64,000 bases of DNA. It comes from JAIBJN01 sp963748205 (GTDB lineage: Bacteria > Actinomycetota > Thermoleophilia > Gaiellales > Gaiellaceae). The notes under the pieces are model-generated. The model was not told the DNA's origin. It did not search any database and worked only from the letters and a program-made list of their open reading frames with translations. Below are positions 34,925 to 44,522 of this stretch, in pieces. The DNA is taken from positions 248,001 through 312,000 of the forward strand of contig CAVVIB010000023.1 of NCBI GenBank assembly GCA_963748205.1, read 5' to 3'. The position numbers and the translations under genes are program-made. Within the stretch, counting starts at the first letter, position 1. Every line of letters starts with the position of its first letter.

Positions 34925-35998
34925 CTAGGCCGCCCAGCGGAAGCCGGCTGCCGCAGGGCGCGGCGCCAGCGGGCTGGGCGGCAGGTCGTCCGCCGGGTCG
35001 TCCTCGTTGTAGGCGCTCGGCGCCACATCGTTGGGCGCGTCGGCGTGGAACAGCGCGGCGAGCAGCTCGATCTGCCCGCGGCCCACGCCGAGCTCGCCCA
35101 TGCCGCCGCCGTACATCGGCCGCCGCTCGCGCGCGCAGCGCGCGTAGACCTCGAACAGGGCGCGCAGGCTGCCGATCCGCGACGGCTTGACGTTCACCAC
35201 GCGCGCGGCCAGCGGCGTGGCGCCGATGTCCTCGGCGCTGCGGATCGGCGAGTCGTAGGACACGCGCTCGAGGTGATCGCCGAGCCGCTGAGCGATCTCG
35301 GGCAGGTCGTGCGGGTCCTCCAGATAGGCGTCCGGGAACGCGGTGAGCACGTGGTCGTACAGGGCACCGAGGGCTTCCGGATCCTCGACGTCGAAGCCGT
35401 AGTGGCCCTTGAAGTCGATCGTGTCCACGGCGCCGGTCGCCGCGACCTCGTCCACGAGCGCCGGCGCCCACGTCGCCTCCGCGTCGAGCTTGAAGCGCAC
35501 GCCGGGGGAGCGGGCGAGCCGCCGGCGCAGAGGCTCGAACGACGGCTCCTTGCCGAGGCCGAGCGAGTTGACGAAGCGCACCGGCTGCGGCTCCAGCCCG
35601 AGCACGTCGTGCAGCGAGCGGCCGGCCTGGCGCAGCGCGAGGTCGAGCGCCGCCGACTCGAACGCCCAGTTGCGGAAGCGCAGCGCGACGTCCCACTCCG
35701 GGGGCTCCGGCCACAGCTCGAGCGTGGCGAGGTGGTCGCAAAAGCCGGCCAGCGTCCACTCGCCCTCGAGCCCCAGCGAGGGCCGCGTCTCGTGCAGCGC
35801 GGTGCCGTCCTCGCGGAAGATCGAGATGTCCTCGCCCAGCCCGTCGGCGCCTGCGCCGGCGAGCCGCACGTGGGTGGTGATGCGCTCGAACTCGTTGGTG
35901 AGGACGGCGTGCAGGCGGTCGTACTCGCACGCCTCGATCACGAGCGGCAGCTCCGCGAGCCGCGGCCACAGCGACTCGCCGTTCATCGTCGCGTTCAT
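34925..35998 (-). CDS. Enolase-superfamily (mandelate racemase/muconate cycloisomerase-like) enzyme
   Basis: The capping N-terminal domain is followed by a barrel with GVRFKLDAEATW (the K-x-D-A segment of the superfamily), DTIDFKGHYGF, DAYLEDPHDLPEI (metal-ligand ED), VSYDSPIRSAEDI and ARVVNVKPSRIGSL (lysine before the last strands). The length of 357 is typical. The enzyme would abstract a proton alpha to a carboxylate with Mg2+. It lacks enough specific residues to name a substrate, and o-succinylbenzoate synthase is not supported. Confidence 0.8.
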   Translation of the reverse strand: MNATMNGESLWPRLAELPLVIEACEYDRLHAVLTNEFERITTHVRLAGAGADGLGEDISIFREDGTALHETRPSLGLEGEWTLAGFCDHLATLELWPEPPEWDVALRFRNWAFESAALDLALRQAGRSLHDVLGLEPQPVRFVNSLGLGKEPSFEPLRRRLARSPGVRFKLDAEATWAPALVDEVAATGAVDTIDFKGHYGFDVEDPEALGALYDHVLTAFPDAYLEDPHDLPEIAQRLGDHLERVSYDSPIRSAEDIGATPLAARVVNVKPSRIGSLRALFEVYARCARERRPMYGGGMGELGVGRGQIELLAALFHADAPNDVAPSAYNEDDPADDLPPSPLAPRPAAAGFRWAA

Positions 35999-36007
35999 GT
36001 CACTCCT

Positions 36008-36629
36008 TCAGTCGGCCGTTGCGTATTGCGGGCGCCCGGCGGGCCGGTAGACCTGGATCGTGACCCCGCTGGCGGTGGCCCGCGATTCGACCAGCTCAAG
36101 TGCCATGTCCGGGCCGGTGTCGGGGAAGAGCCGCGTACCCTGCCCGACGACCAACGGGTAGATGAGCAGCGTGATCTCGTCGACCAGGTCGTTGTCGACG
36201 AGCCAGCGGACCAGGTTGCCGCTGCCGTGCACTTGCAGCTCGCCTCCCGGCGTTCGCTTTCAACTCGCCGACGGCGGCCGCGAGGTCTCCGGAGAGGACG
36301 GTCGTGTCCGCCCATTGCGGGTCGGTGAGCGTGGTCGATGCCACGTACTTGGGCCGCGTGTTCAACGCCACCGAGATCGGGTTGTCGCCTTGATTTGCCC
36401 CCCAGGAGCCGGTTCCCCAGGAGGCGGCGAAGATCTCGTAGGTCCGCCGGCCGAACAGGAACGCATCGGCGCGCTGGAAGACCTCGCCGACGAACGTCCC
36501 TCCCTCGTCGTCGAAGAGCGGCAAGGCCCATCCGCCGCGCTCGAATCCGCCCCTGCGGTCCTCATCCGACCCGCCGAGGCCCTGCATGACTCCATCGATG
36601 GTGACATGCGTGACGGTCGTCAGTTTCAT
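36008..36629 (-). CDS. Dihydrofolate reductase-like (RibD C-terminal) protein, frameshifted
   Basis: The N-terminal half reads TTVTHVTIDGVMQGLGGSDE and FLFGRRTYEIFAASWG, and the C-terminal half ELQVHGSGNLVRWLVDNDLVDEITLLIYPLVVGQGTRLF. Together these make the RibD_C/DHFR-like fold seen in many actinobacterial reductases. One indel near 36250 separates them. It would use NAD(P)H; the substrate is unknown. It ends 10 bp before the enolase-family start on the same strand, so the two may be cotranscribed. Confidence 0.85.
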
Positions 36630-36928
36630 GGGTTCGTCCTTTTCTTGTGGCGGTCTTTCTCGTTATGACCGGACCGCCGCACCGATCTCATCGATCATGC
36701 CGACAGGACGCTCCCGAGAGGGAGCGACCAGCGTCGCAATCCCTCCAGACAAGCGCGCGAGGTGTCCTTTCGCGGCCTCAGTCGGCGCCGGGTAACGCTC
36801 CGAATCGGCCGAGCGGCCAGCTACGCCTGGCCTGCGGGGTGTGGAGAAACCACAACCACGAATCGGTGGCCGCGCTGATGTGCGGATCGCCTCCCGCTGA
36901 GAGCTTTCGGACAAAAGGAGGAAATGAG

Positions 36929-37644
36929 ATGGGCACGCACGCAATCGAAAGAGACACAAGGGTGTCGGCTCGCCTCACCGCAGGCGCAGGCCAGCACCTG
37001 GTCTGGTTGGTGAGCGGGTTCGCCTTTGCGTTCCTCGTCCCGTTCGTTCTTGCTGATCTTCTCGAGTTGCCACGCGACCTCTACTACGCCATCTACGTCG
37101 TAGGCGTAGCGGCCTTCTTCGGCCTCTGGGTTCGCACAACGGATCAGTCTCTCGGCGAGATGATCCGACGCCGTTGGGTGCTCGCACTCGTGCTTGGTCT
37201 TGCAGTTGCCAGCCTTCTCACGCTGATCGTCCTGCGAACCAGGACGCGACGGCGCGTCCGGGCGGCCTGGAGCTGATCGGCGCGGTCATGTGGCGCGGCA
37301 TCGTGTATGGGCTGGCCGACGGCCTCTTGCTCTCGGCCTTCCCGATCCTCGCGGTGTTTGCCATGTTCGCGGGAACGAAGGCTCGCAGGCGGATCCTTGG
37401 AACGGTCGCGATCGGCTTCGCGGCGCTGGTGGCGTCACTAGCAATGACCGCCGTGTACCACGTTGGCTACAGCGACTTTCGCTCGGAGAAGCTGCGGAAG
37501 CCAGTCGCGGGAGACGTCATCTGGAGCATCCCTACACTCGCGACGCTGAACCCCATCGGCGCCCCTATCGCGCACGCGGGGCTGCACACGAGCGCCGTCC
37601 TGCACAGCTACGAAACCGACACGTTCCTCCCGCCCCACGAGTAG
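36929..37644 (+). CDS. Multi-pass membrane protein of unknown function, frameshifted
   Basis: The first part has three or four helices (HLVWLVSGFAFAFLVPFVLA, YYAIYVVGVAAFFGLWV, WVLALVLGLAVASLLTLIVL). After an indel near 37240-37270 it continues with GAVMWRGIVYGLADGLLLS, FPILAVFAMFAG and GFAALVASLAMTAVYHVGY. The second half resembles a recurrent actinobacterial membrane protein, but I cannot name the family. The ATG at 36929 has AAAGGAGG 8 nt upstream. The 299 bp before it contain a GCTCCC-GAGA-GGGAGC hairpin (36710-36725) and no gene. Confidence 0.6.
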
Positions 37645-37683
37645 CGAGCGCGTGCGGCGCGCGGATGGTGAGGCCGATTTCTA

Positions 37684-37708
37684 CGGACTAACACGGACGA
37701 GCGCGGAC
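37684..37708. repeat. Three CGGAC motifs at exact 10-bp spacing
   Basis: CGGAC occurs at 37684-37688, 37694-37698 and 37704-37708, with an inverted copy (GTCCG) at 37723-37727. It lies between a membrane-protein gene and the 3' end of tRNA-Ser(TGA). One-helical-turn spacing puts all copies on the same DNA face, as expected for protein-binding sites. Position next to a tRNA 3' end suggests integrase arm sites, but no second tRNA copy was found. Confidence 0.45.
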
Positions 37709-37770
37709 GCTCGAAGGATAACGTCCGTGCTCGTCAATCTTTGGAACCAAGCGGATTTCCGCTCTACCAA

Positions 37771-37860
37771 CGGCGGGGGTGGGATTCGAACCCACGGAGC
37801 GGATTTCAGCCGCTCGGCGGTTTTCAAGACCGCCCCTTTCGACCGCTCGGGCACCCCGCC
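37771..37860 (-). tRNA. tRNA-Ser(TGA)
   Basis: On the minus strand GGCGGGG pairs with CCCCGCC, with discriminator G. The T arm is GTGGG-TTCGAAT-CCCAC. The anticodon loop CTTGAAA gives TGA, and there is a long class II variable arm. It lies 20 bp downstream of serS on the same strand, so the serine tRNA and its synthetase are probably cotranscribed. Confidence 0.95.
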
Positions 37861-37880
37861 CGCCGCGGAGTGTAGCCCTG

Positions 37881-39105
37881 TCAGTCGCCCGGCTCGATGC
37901 GGGCCGGGGCGCCGAATTCCGTCAGGACTTCGGGCACGGCAACCGCGCCGCCCTCGTCCTGGAAGTTCTCCAGCACGGCGATCATGGCCCGCGCGGTCAC
38001 GGCCGTTCCGTTCAGCGTGTGCACGAACTCGAGGCCCTGCTCGCCGCGGAAGCGGATGTCGAGGCGCCGGGACTGGTAGTCGGTCGTGTTCGAGGTGGAC
38101 GTGATCTCGCGGTAGCGCGCTCTGGCCCGGGAACCACGCCTCGATGTCGTACTTCTTCGAGGCGGAGGCGCCCAGGTCGCCGGCGGCGATGTTGACGACG
38201 CGGTAGGGGAGGCCGAGCTCGGCGACGAGCTCCTCCTCGACGGCGAGCAGGAAGTCGTGCGTCTCCGGCGAGCGCTCGGGGAGCGTGAAGACGAACATCT
38301 CGACCTTGTCGAACTGATGGACGCGGAACATGCCGCGCGTGTCCTTCCCGGCGGCGCCGGCCTCGCGGCGGAAGCACGTCGAGTAGCCGGCGTACTGGAG
38401 CGGGAGCGCGTCGGCGTCGAGCACCTCGCCCGAGTGCATGGCGGCGAGGGCCACCTCGGACGTGCCCGTGAGGTAGAGCTCGTCGCGCTCGACGCCGTAG
38501 AGGTTCACCTCGTCCGTGGGGAGGAAGCCGGTGCCGTACATGGCCTCCTCGCGGACGAGCACCGGCGGCAGGACGGGCGCGAAGCCCTTCGCGGTCAGCC
38601 GGTCGAGCGCGAAGCGGTAGAGCGACAGCTCGAGGCGCGCCGCGGCCCCGATGCGGTAGACGAAGCGCGAGCCCGAGACCTTGGCGCCGCGCTCCGTGTC
38701 GATACGCGCGAGCTCGAGGTGGTCGCGCGGCTCGAAGGAGAACGACGGCGGCTCGCCGACGCGCCGGAGCTCGACGGCGTCGTCGTCCGTGAAGCCGTCG
38801 GGGGCGCTCGGGTCGGGCGGTGCCGGGACGCGGTCGAGCAGCTCGGCGCGCCGGCTCTCGGCGGCTGCGAGATCCTGCTCGAGCTGCTGGAGCTCGGCCT
38901 TCACGCCCTTCAGCTCCTCGATCTGCTCGGGGGTCGGCTTGCCCTTGAGCTTCGTCTTCGCGCGCAGCTCGTCCGCCTGGGGCACGAGCGCGAGCCAGGC
39001 GCGGTCGGCCTCCATGAGCGCGTCGAACTCCTCCGCGGCGCCCTTGCGCTCGAGCGCGGTGCGGTAGGCGTCCGTGTCGGCCCTCGCTGCCCTGATGTCG
39101 ATCAT
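37881..39105 (-). CDS. serS: Seryl-tRNA synthetase, one frameshift
   Basis: The N-terminal tRNA-binding coiled coil (residues about 1-105, from MIDIRAARAD) precedes a class II core: LTGTSEVALAAMHSGEV (motif 2 region), FRREAGAAGKDTRGMFRVHQFDKVEMF (motif 2), and, after the shift, LNGTAVTARAMIAVLENFQ (motif 3). The frame breaks once near 38122 (after IEAWFPGQ) and then resumes as REITSTSNTTDYQSRRLDIR. The length of about 408 is normal. Because this gene is essential, the break is best explained as sequence error. Its ATG overlaps the TGA of the upstream HAD gene. Confidence 0.95.
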
Positions 39106-39930
39106 GCCCGGGAGTCTAGGACGGCCTCGATCACCTGGGCCACGCCCTCCTCCTCGGCCGAGGGGCAGACCCAGTCGGCGACCTCGAGCACGCGCGCGTG
39201 CGCGTTCGCCACGGCGACGCCGAACACCGGCCACTCGAGCAGCTCCACGTCGTTCTCGCCGTCGCCGAACGCGACCGTGCGCTCGCGCGTGAAGCCGAGG
39301 TGCTCGGCGACGAAGTCGAGGCCGGAGCCCTTCGTCACCTCGGGGCTCGCGAACTCGAGGAAGAAGGGCAGCGACTTCGAGATGTAGAGCCGGCCGGCGA
39401 AGCGCTCCTTCATCCGGGCCTCGAGCCCGTCGAGCTTCTCGGGGTCGTCGATGCTGACGAGCTTCGTGGGCGGCTCGGAGAGCCAGGCAGTGAGGTCGCC
39501 GACCTCGTGCACCGGCAGGTGCTGGAACGAGGCGTAGCGCTCGGCCTCGGGCGTCATCCGGGCGACGTAGAGCTCGTCGTTCACGTAGCAGTTGACGTGA
39601 AAGCCCTCCTCCTGGAGCGCGGCGATCGTCTCGCGCGCGAGCTCGACAGGGATCGGCTCGTGGCGCAGGAAGCCGCCCGGTCGCGGGGTCGGCGACCACG
39701 GCGCCCTGGTAGCAGATGACGGGGTCGTCGATCCCGGCCGCCTCGAGGTAGGGCCGGACGCTGCGGAACATGCGGCCGGTCGCGATGAGCACGCGGATGC
39801 CGGATTCGCGGGCCGCGGCGATCGCGGCGCGCGTCCGGGGCCGGAGCTCACCGTCGGTCCAGAGGAGCGTGCGGTCGAGGTCGCAGGCGAGGACGTCGAC
39901 CTCGCGCGGGAACCCGGGCGGAAGCTTCAG
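39102..39930 (-). CDS. HAD hydrolase, Cof-like subfamily IIB, frameshifted
   Basis: Motif I is VLACDLDRTLLWTDGELRPRT, motif II VLIATGRMF, and motif IV TVAFGDGENDVELLEWPVFGVAVANA, with a large type C2 cap between motifs II and III (KGSGLDFVAEHLG holds the lysine). This is the Cof family of sugar-phosphate or flavin-phosphate phosphatases. One indel lies near 39680. No ATG, GTG or TTG precedes motif I after the cytochrome stop; the CTG at 39928-39930 is the only plausible start there, which is unusual. The stop overlaps the serS start (ATGA). Confidence 0.82.
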
Positions 39931-39931
39931 C

Positions 39932-40341
39932 TCAGCCGCGCGCTTCGACGACGTAGGCGGCCACGTTGGCGATCTCCTCGTCGCTCAGCTGGCCCTCGAA
40001 CGCCGGCATCCCGCCGCCGCCGGCCCGGATCTGCTCTTCGGCGGCCGCGAAGTCCGCGGTCGACTCGTCGAGGTTCGGGCCGACGCTGCCGGTCGTTCCC
40101 GCATCCGAGAGCGTGTGGCAGCTTCCGCAGCCTGCGGAGGCGAAGACCTCCTTGCCCGCCGCGGCGTCTCCTTCGCCCCGCCGCCACCGCCCCCGCCTCC
40201 GCCTCCGCCGCCGCCGTCTTCGGTCGGGACGGTGCCTTCGACGGTCTCGGGCGCGGGCGACGACTCCTCGCCGCCGCCGCAGCCTGCGCCGACGAGCACG
40301 AGCGCGAGAACGGCGATTAGGAGCGCGAGATAGCGGGCCAT
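39932..40341 (-). CDS. Lipoprotein c-type cytochrome, frameshifted
   Basis: The lipobox LVGAGC is followed by an acidic and then poly-glycine linker (about 13 Gly). After one indel near 40170, a class I cytochrome c domain reads GKEVFASAGCGSCHTLSDAG (CxxCH haem site), GSVGPNLDE, and GGGGMPAFEGQLSDEEIANVAAYVV (axial methionine and terminal helix). It is probably anchored outside the membrane in an electron-transfer chain. No oxidase or complex III gene is nearby. The ATG overlaps the end of the upstream membrane-protein gene by 25 nt. Confidence 0.8.
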
Positions 40342-41827
40342 CGCGTGGAGAGCATACCCAGGTCGGCGGCGACGTAACTCGTGAGCCCGACGAGGAGCAC
40401 GTCGGTGGGCGAGTCGTTCACGACGAGCGAGACCGCGATCGCGGCGGCGACGGAGAGCGCGACCGACGCGTCGCGAAGCGCGTTCGGCCGGCGCAGCGTT
40501 CTGACGGCGAGGTACACGAACGCGGCCAGCATGAGCGCCACGGCGAGCGCGACGTACCAGTCGCCGGTGGCGCGCTCCCAGGAGAGCTCGACGCGCTCGC
40601 CCAGGTCGCCGGCGAGACCCGTCGGCCCGCCTTCCAGGGCCTCGGTCACGTGGCTCGAGGCGCCGGTAGCCGCGTCGAGGGCGACCAGCCCGAGCGCGAG
40701 CGCCAGGGAGGCGCCGACGGCGATCCCGAGCGCGCGGCGGCCGCCGCCGTAGAGCAGGACGGCAAGGACGGCGAACCCGCCGGCAAGCACGATCGCACCG
40801 CCCCCGTCGGCGCCGAAGCGGTTCCCGGCCACCGTGACGAACGCGAGGAGCGCCGTGCCGGCGAACGCGATCCAGCCGAACCTGCGGAAGAGCAGCGCGG
40901 CGCCGCCGAGGGCCGGCACGAGCAGCATGGTCTCGAGCAGGTTCGAGAGGCCGAAGTAGCGGGAGTTCTGGGTCGGGCCGAAAGGCGAGAGCGCGCCGGA
41001 CGGCCCGTCGATCCCGAGCACGAGGAGGTACGCGCCCAGCACGGCCACCAGCAGGGCGCCGAGCGCGACCGGCGTGCGCAGGAGCGAGCCCAGGAGCGGC
41101 CCGCCGAACAGGACCGCGACCGCGAAGATCGCCATCACGGTCCAGAAGTCGGAGACGCCGCCGAGCCCGAGCGCGAGGTTGGTGAGGAGCGCGGCGGCGA
41201 GACCGGGGATAGCGGCCGCCGGAGAGAAGAGCGCCAGCCCGAGGATGAGCGCGCAGACGAGGATCGTGGCCGGCAGCCGCACGCCGTTGTTCTCGTCGAT
41301 GCGATCATCGAGCTCGCGCAGCTTCGAGACGGTGTCGCCTGCGCCCTGCGACTCGAGCCCGTCCTCTTCTCCGAGCGCGGTCGGCGCGATATCGGCGATC
41401 GAGACGATTCCCGGGATCCGCGTGGACTCGGACGTCAGGAGCCCCCGGAAGCCGGGCCCGACGACGAGGACCGGGTAGCGCCTGTCGTTCGGCTGGCGCC
41501 CGCCCTCGGGGAGCCCGACGTAGATCGCGTTGCCCTCCACGCTGCCGAGCGGCCCCTCCGTGTAGGAGATCGCATCAGCACCAGCCCGGGGTCCTCTCCT
41601 CGCAGCGAGTTGCGCACCTCGCCGCTGAGGAGCGCCTGCAGCGCGAGCCGCCTGCTCGTCTCGGGCCCGGCGCCGGGGTTCATCACGCCGACCGCGGCCG
41701 TGTCGGCGAAATCCTCGAGATCGTCGAGCGTCAGCCCGGGCACCACGACCACCTGGAAGGTCGTAGCCTGCGCCGAGCCGGCCATGAACGCCAGGAACGC
41801 GAGAGCGACCGCTGCCGTCCGGACCAT
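40317..41827 (-). CDS. Large membrane protein with alkaline-phosphatase-superfamily-like N-terminal domain, frameshifted
   Basis: A signal peptide (VRTAAVALAFLAFMAGSAQA) leads to an extracytoplasmic region: VVVVPGLTLDDLEDFADTAA, GVMNPGAGPETSRRLAL, YPVLVVGPGFRGLLTSES, and PGIVSIADIAPTAL. That order resembles the alkaline phosphatase/sulfatase fold, but metal ligands are not conserved. About ten transmembrane helices then run to the end. One indel lies near 41570. Its start codon overlaps the start of the divergent membrane-protein gene. The function is unknown; envelope glycan processing is a guess. Confidence 0.65.
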
Positions 41828-43436
41828 GCCGGGAACTCTAGGCGCGCGGGTACTCGGCGAGGTGGGCATCGCGACCGCGGTCTCCCTCGCGGTCGGCCTC
41901 GCGCTCGTCCTCTTCGGGCCGCCGCCCGGCGATCTGCCCGCGCACCTCTACCGCACGGAGCTCGTCGAGGACGGCGTGCTTCGTCTGGGACACGTTCTGG
42001 TACGCGGGGCACTACCCGCTCCTCGCCTACAGCCTCCTCTACTACTTCCCGGCCGCACTCGTCGGCAACGACGTCGTCGCCTTGGTCTCCGTCGTCGCCG
42101 CTGCGGCGCTCTTCGCCTCGCTCGCCGAGCGGGAGTGGGGCGACCGGGCGCGCTGGCCCTCGCGCGTGTTCGCCCTCGTCGCGTGCGGGCCGCTCTTCAC
42201 CGGGACGTACCCGTATGCGGCCGGCGTCGCCGTCGCGCTCGGCGCGCTGAAGGCGCTCCAGCTCGGCAGGACCTGGGTCGCCGTCGTGCTTGCCGTCGTG
42301 ACCGCGGGTCTCTCGCCGCTCGCCTTCCTCTACCTCTGCCTCGCCTGCGTCGCCGCGTTCCTGGCGGGCGACCGCCGTCTCGACCGCCGTGCCGTGGCGA
42401 CGGGCACCGCGCTGCTCGTGGTGGGGCTCCTCCAGGGAGGGCTGCTCCTCGTCTACCGCTACGAGGCCGAGTACCCGTTCTTCCGCCTCTCGGAGGTCCT
42501 GGGCGTCATCGCGCTCTGCGCCGCCTGCGCGGCCCTCGCGCTGCGCGGCGAGCGGGGCCGCGTGCTCGCGTTCGTCTTCGGGCTGTGGGCCCTGGGGGCG
42601 GCGCTCGCGTATCTCGTCCCCTCGCCGATCGGCGAGAACGTCACGCGCCTCCGGGGCATCGTGCTCCCGCTCGCGCTCCTCGCCGCCGCGCTCGCCTCCT
42701 ACCGGCCGCGCTGGCTCTCCGGGTTCGCGATCGCCGCGGCGCTCGTCTTCACGGTGCTGCCCTACGCGGGCGCCGCGCTCCACCGCGGGTGACACGCGGT
42801 CGGCGGAGGAGTCCTTCTGGGCGCCGGCCGTCGCCGTGCTCGCGGAGCGGGTCGAGCCCGGGCGACCGCGTCGAGGTCGTCCCGACCGGCGACCACTGGG
42901 AGGCGTACTGGGTGCCCCGCGCCGGCTTCCCGCTCGCGCGCGGCTGGTACCGGCAGCTCGACATCGCCGAGAACCCGCTCTTCTACGAGGACACGCTCGA
43001 GCCCGCCGCCTACATCCGCTGGCTGCACAACCTCGGCGTCCGCTTCGTCCTGCTGCCCGACACGCAGCTGGGGCGCGTGGGGGAGGAGCGGGAAGCCGAG
43101 CTCATCCGCTCCGGACAGGCCGGCCTCGTCGAGGTGGCGCGCGCCGGCGCCGTGACCGTCTACGAGGTGCCGGACGCGAGCCCGGTCCTCACCGGTCCGG
43201 GGAGCCCGCGCGTGACGGCGTACGAGCACGACCGCGTCGCCGGCGAGCTGACGGAGGCGGGCACCCATCGCCTCGCCGTTCGCTGGACGCCCACGTGGCG
43301 CGTCCTCTCGGGCGCCGTGTGTGTCGAGGAGGCCCCGGACGGGATGACGAGCGTCGTCGCGGACGGCGCGACCCCGTTCGTCCTGGGTGTCTCGGCGGTA
43401 CCGGAGGCGTCCGGTTGCCCAGAGGGCGGCGGGTAG
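41826..43436 (+). CDS. Multi-pass membrane protein, GT-C glycosyltransferase-like, frameshifted
   Basis: About ten helices are followed by a soluble C-terminal domain. The first loop reads PPGDLPAHLYRTELVEDG, then DTFWYAGHYPLLAYSLLYYFP, which resembles the acidic first loop of GT-C polyprenyl-linked sugar transferases. The C-terminal part (YWVPRAGFPLARGWYRQLD, YIRWLHNLGVRFVLLPD) is typical of actinobacterial membrane proteins near arabinan or galactan genes. Indels fall near 41980, 42795 and 42855. The ATG used overlaps the divergent gene's ATG; a GTG near 41860 is an alternative start. Confidence 0.6.
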   Translation: MPGTLGARVLGEVGIATAVSLAVGLALVLFGPPPGDLPAHLYRTELVEDGVLRLGHVLVRGALPAPRLQPPLLLPGRTRRQRRRRLGLRRRRCGALRLARRAGVGRPGALALARVRPRRVRAALHRDVPVCGRRRRRARRAEGAPARQDLGRRRACRRDRGSLAARLPLPLPRLRRRVPGGRPPSRPPCRGDGHRAARGGAPPGRAAPRLPLRGRVPVLPPLGGPGRHRALRRLRGPRAARRAGPRARVRLRAVGPGGGARVSRPLADRRERHAPPGHRAPARAPRRRARLLPAALALRVRDRRGARLHGAALRGRRAPPRVTRGRRRSPSGRRPSPCSRSGSSPGDRVEVVPTGDHWEAYWVPRAGFPLARGWYRQLDIAENPLFYEDTLEPAAYIRWLHNLGVRFVLLPDTQLGRVGEEREAELIRSGQAGLVEVARAGAVTVYEVPDASPVLTGPGSPRVTAYEHDRVAGELTEAGTHRLAVRWTPTWRVLSGAVCVEEAPDGMTSVVADGATPFVLGVSAVPEASGCPEGGG

Positions 43437-43475
43437 AATTTCGGTGCCAACTTCCTCCGAGGAGCTGACATCTCG

Positions 43476-44354
43476 ATGAGACGCAAGGCGTACGGGCGCG
43501 ATTTCGGACTGACGTCGCGCATGTTCCTCACCATCTTCCTGCTGGGGGCCCTCTACGTGGGCTTCTTCGCGCTGCTGCTCCAGAGCGGCGCGTCGATCGG
43601 CGTGATGGTCGTGATCCTGGGCGTGTTCGCGTTCGTCCAGTACTTCACGTCCGACAAGATCGCGCTCGCCTCGTCGGGCGCGAAGGTGGTGACCCCCGAG
43701 CAGGCGCCGGACCTGCACGCGATGGTCGACCGGCTCTGCGCCATGTCCGACCTGCCCAAGCCGCGCGTCGCCGTCATCCCGACCGACATCCCGAACGCCT
43801 TCGCCACGGGGCGGAGCCCGAAGCGCTCCGTCGTCGCCGTCACCGAGGGCCTCTGGAAGCGTCTCGACCCGCCGGAGATCGAGGGTGTCATCGCGCACGA
43901 GCTCGCACACATCGCCAACCGCGACGTGGCGGTCATGACGTTCGCGAGCTTCTTCTCGAACGTCGCCTCGCTCCTGATCTGGTTCGGCGGCGGCCTCGGC
44001 CGCAACCGCGAGGGCCCGCCGATCTGGCTGATCGCGCTCGTCGTCTACTTCGTCAGCTACTTCCTCATCCTCGCGCTCTCGCGCTACCGCGAGTTCGCCG
44101 CCGACCGCGGCGCCGCGCTCGTCACGGGCGCGCCGGAGAACCTCATGAGCGCCCTGCAGAAGATCGCGAGCGACATCACCCGGATCCCGCAGCGCGACCT
44201 GCGCCAGCTGGAGGGGCTGAACGCGTTCTTCATCATCCCGACCAACGTGAAGCGGTCCGCCGCGACGCTCTTCATGACGCACCCGCCGCTCGAGAAGCGC
44301 CTCGCGCGGCTCGCCGCGATCGCCCAGGAGATGGGCAAGCCCGTCAACCTTTAA
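43476..44354 (+). CDS. htpX: M48-family membrane zinc protease HtpX
   Basis: The zinc site is VIAHELAHIANRD (His141, Glu142, His145), with the third ligand in SRYREFAADRGAALVTG. Two helices at the N-terminus (17-36, 41-58) and two after the zinc site place it in the membrane with a cytoplasmic active site. The length of 292 is standard. HtpX degrades misfolded membrane proteins. It heads a same-strand set with pspAB and the DUF3152 gene and faces pspA-pspAA, matching an envelope-stress cluster. Confidence 0.95.
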   Translation: MRRKAYGRDFGLTSRMFLTIFLLGALYVGFFALLLQSGASIGVMVVILGVFAFVQYFTSDKIALASSGAKVVTPEQAPDLHAMVDRLCAMSDLPKPRVAVIPTDIPNAFATGRSPKRSVVAVTEGLWKRLDPPEIEGVIAHELAHIANRDVAVMTFASFFSNVASLLIWFGGGLGRNREGPPIWLIALVVYFVSYFLILALSRYREFAADRGAALVTGAPENLMSALQKIASDITRIPQRDLRQLEGLNAFFIIPTNVKRSAATLFMTHPPLEKRLARLAAIAQEMGKPVNL

Positions 44355-44355
44355 A

Positions 44356-44519
44356 GGAGCCCTTGACGGAACGATGACTGTGTCGCCGGGCCGCGCTGCT
44401 CGCCCCGAGGACTGCGTCCTCAGTCGCGCCCGTAGCCGCTGGCTACGAACGCTCCCTGCGTCCTTGCCTCGGAACGACCATCGCACCCCGGCAACGAGCA
44501 ACGTTCCGCCAAGGACTCC
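44356..44519. repeat. 164-nt structured inverted-repeat element filling the htpX-pspAB gap
   Basis: The outer arms 44356-44373 and 44502-44519 pair at 16 of 18 positions. Inside are two perfect six-pair hairpins with three-base loops: GAGGAC-TGC-GTCCTC (44407-44421) and GTAGCC-GCT-GGCTAC (44432-44446). GCCGGG (44385-44390) can also pair with CCCGGC (44487-44492). It starts 1 nt after the htpX stop and ends 3 nt before the pspAB start. It is either a MITE/palindromic repeat that landed between the genes or a structured RNA in the operon transcript. Confidence 0.7.
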
Positions 44520-44522
44520 TAG

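Noticed and set aside
37684..37727. CGGAC repeats as a CRISPR array
   Set aside because: Five-base units at 10-bp spacing have no repeat-spacer organisation and no cas genes are present.
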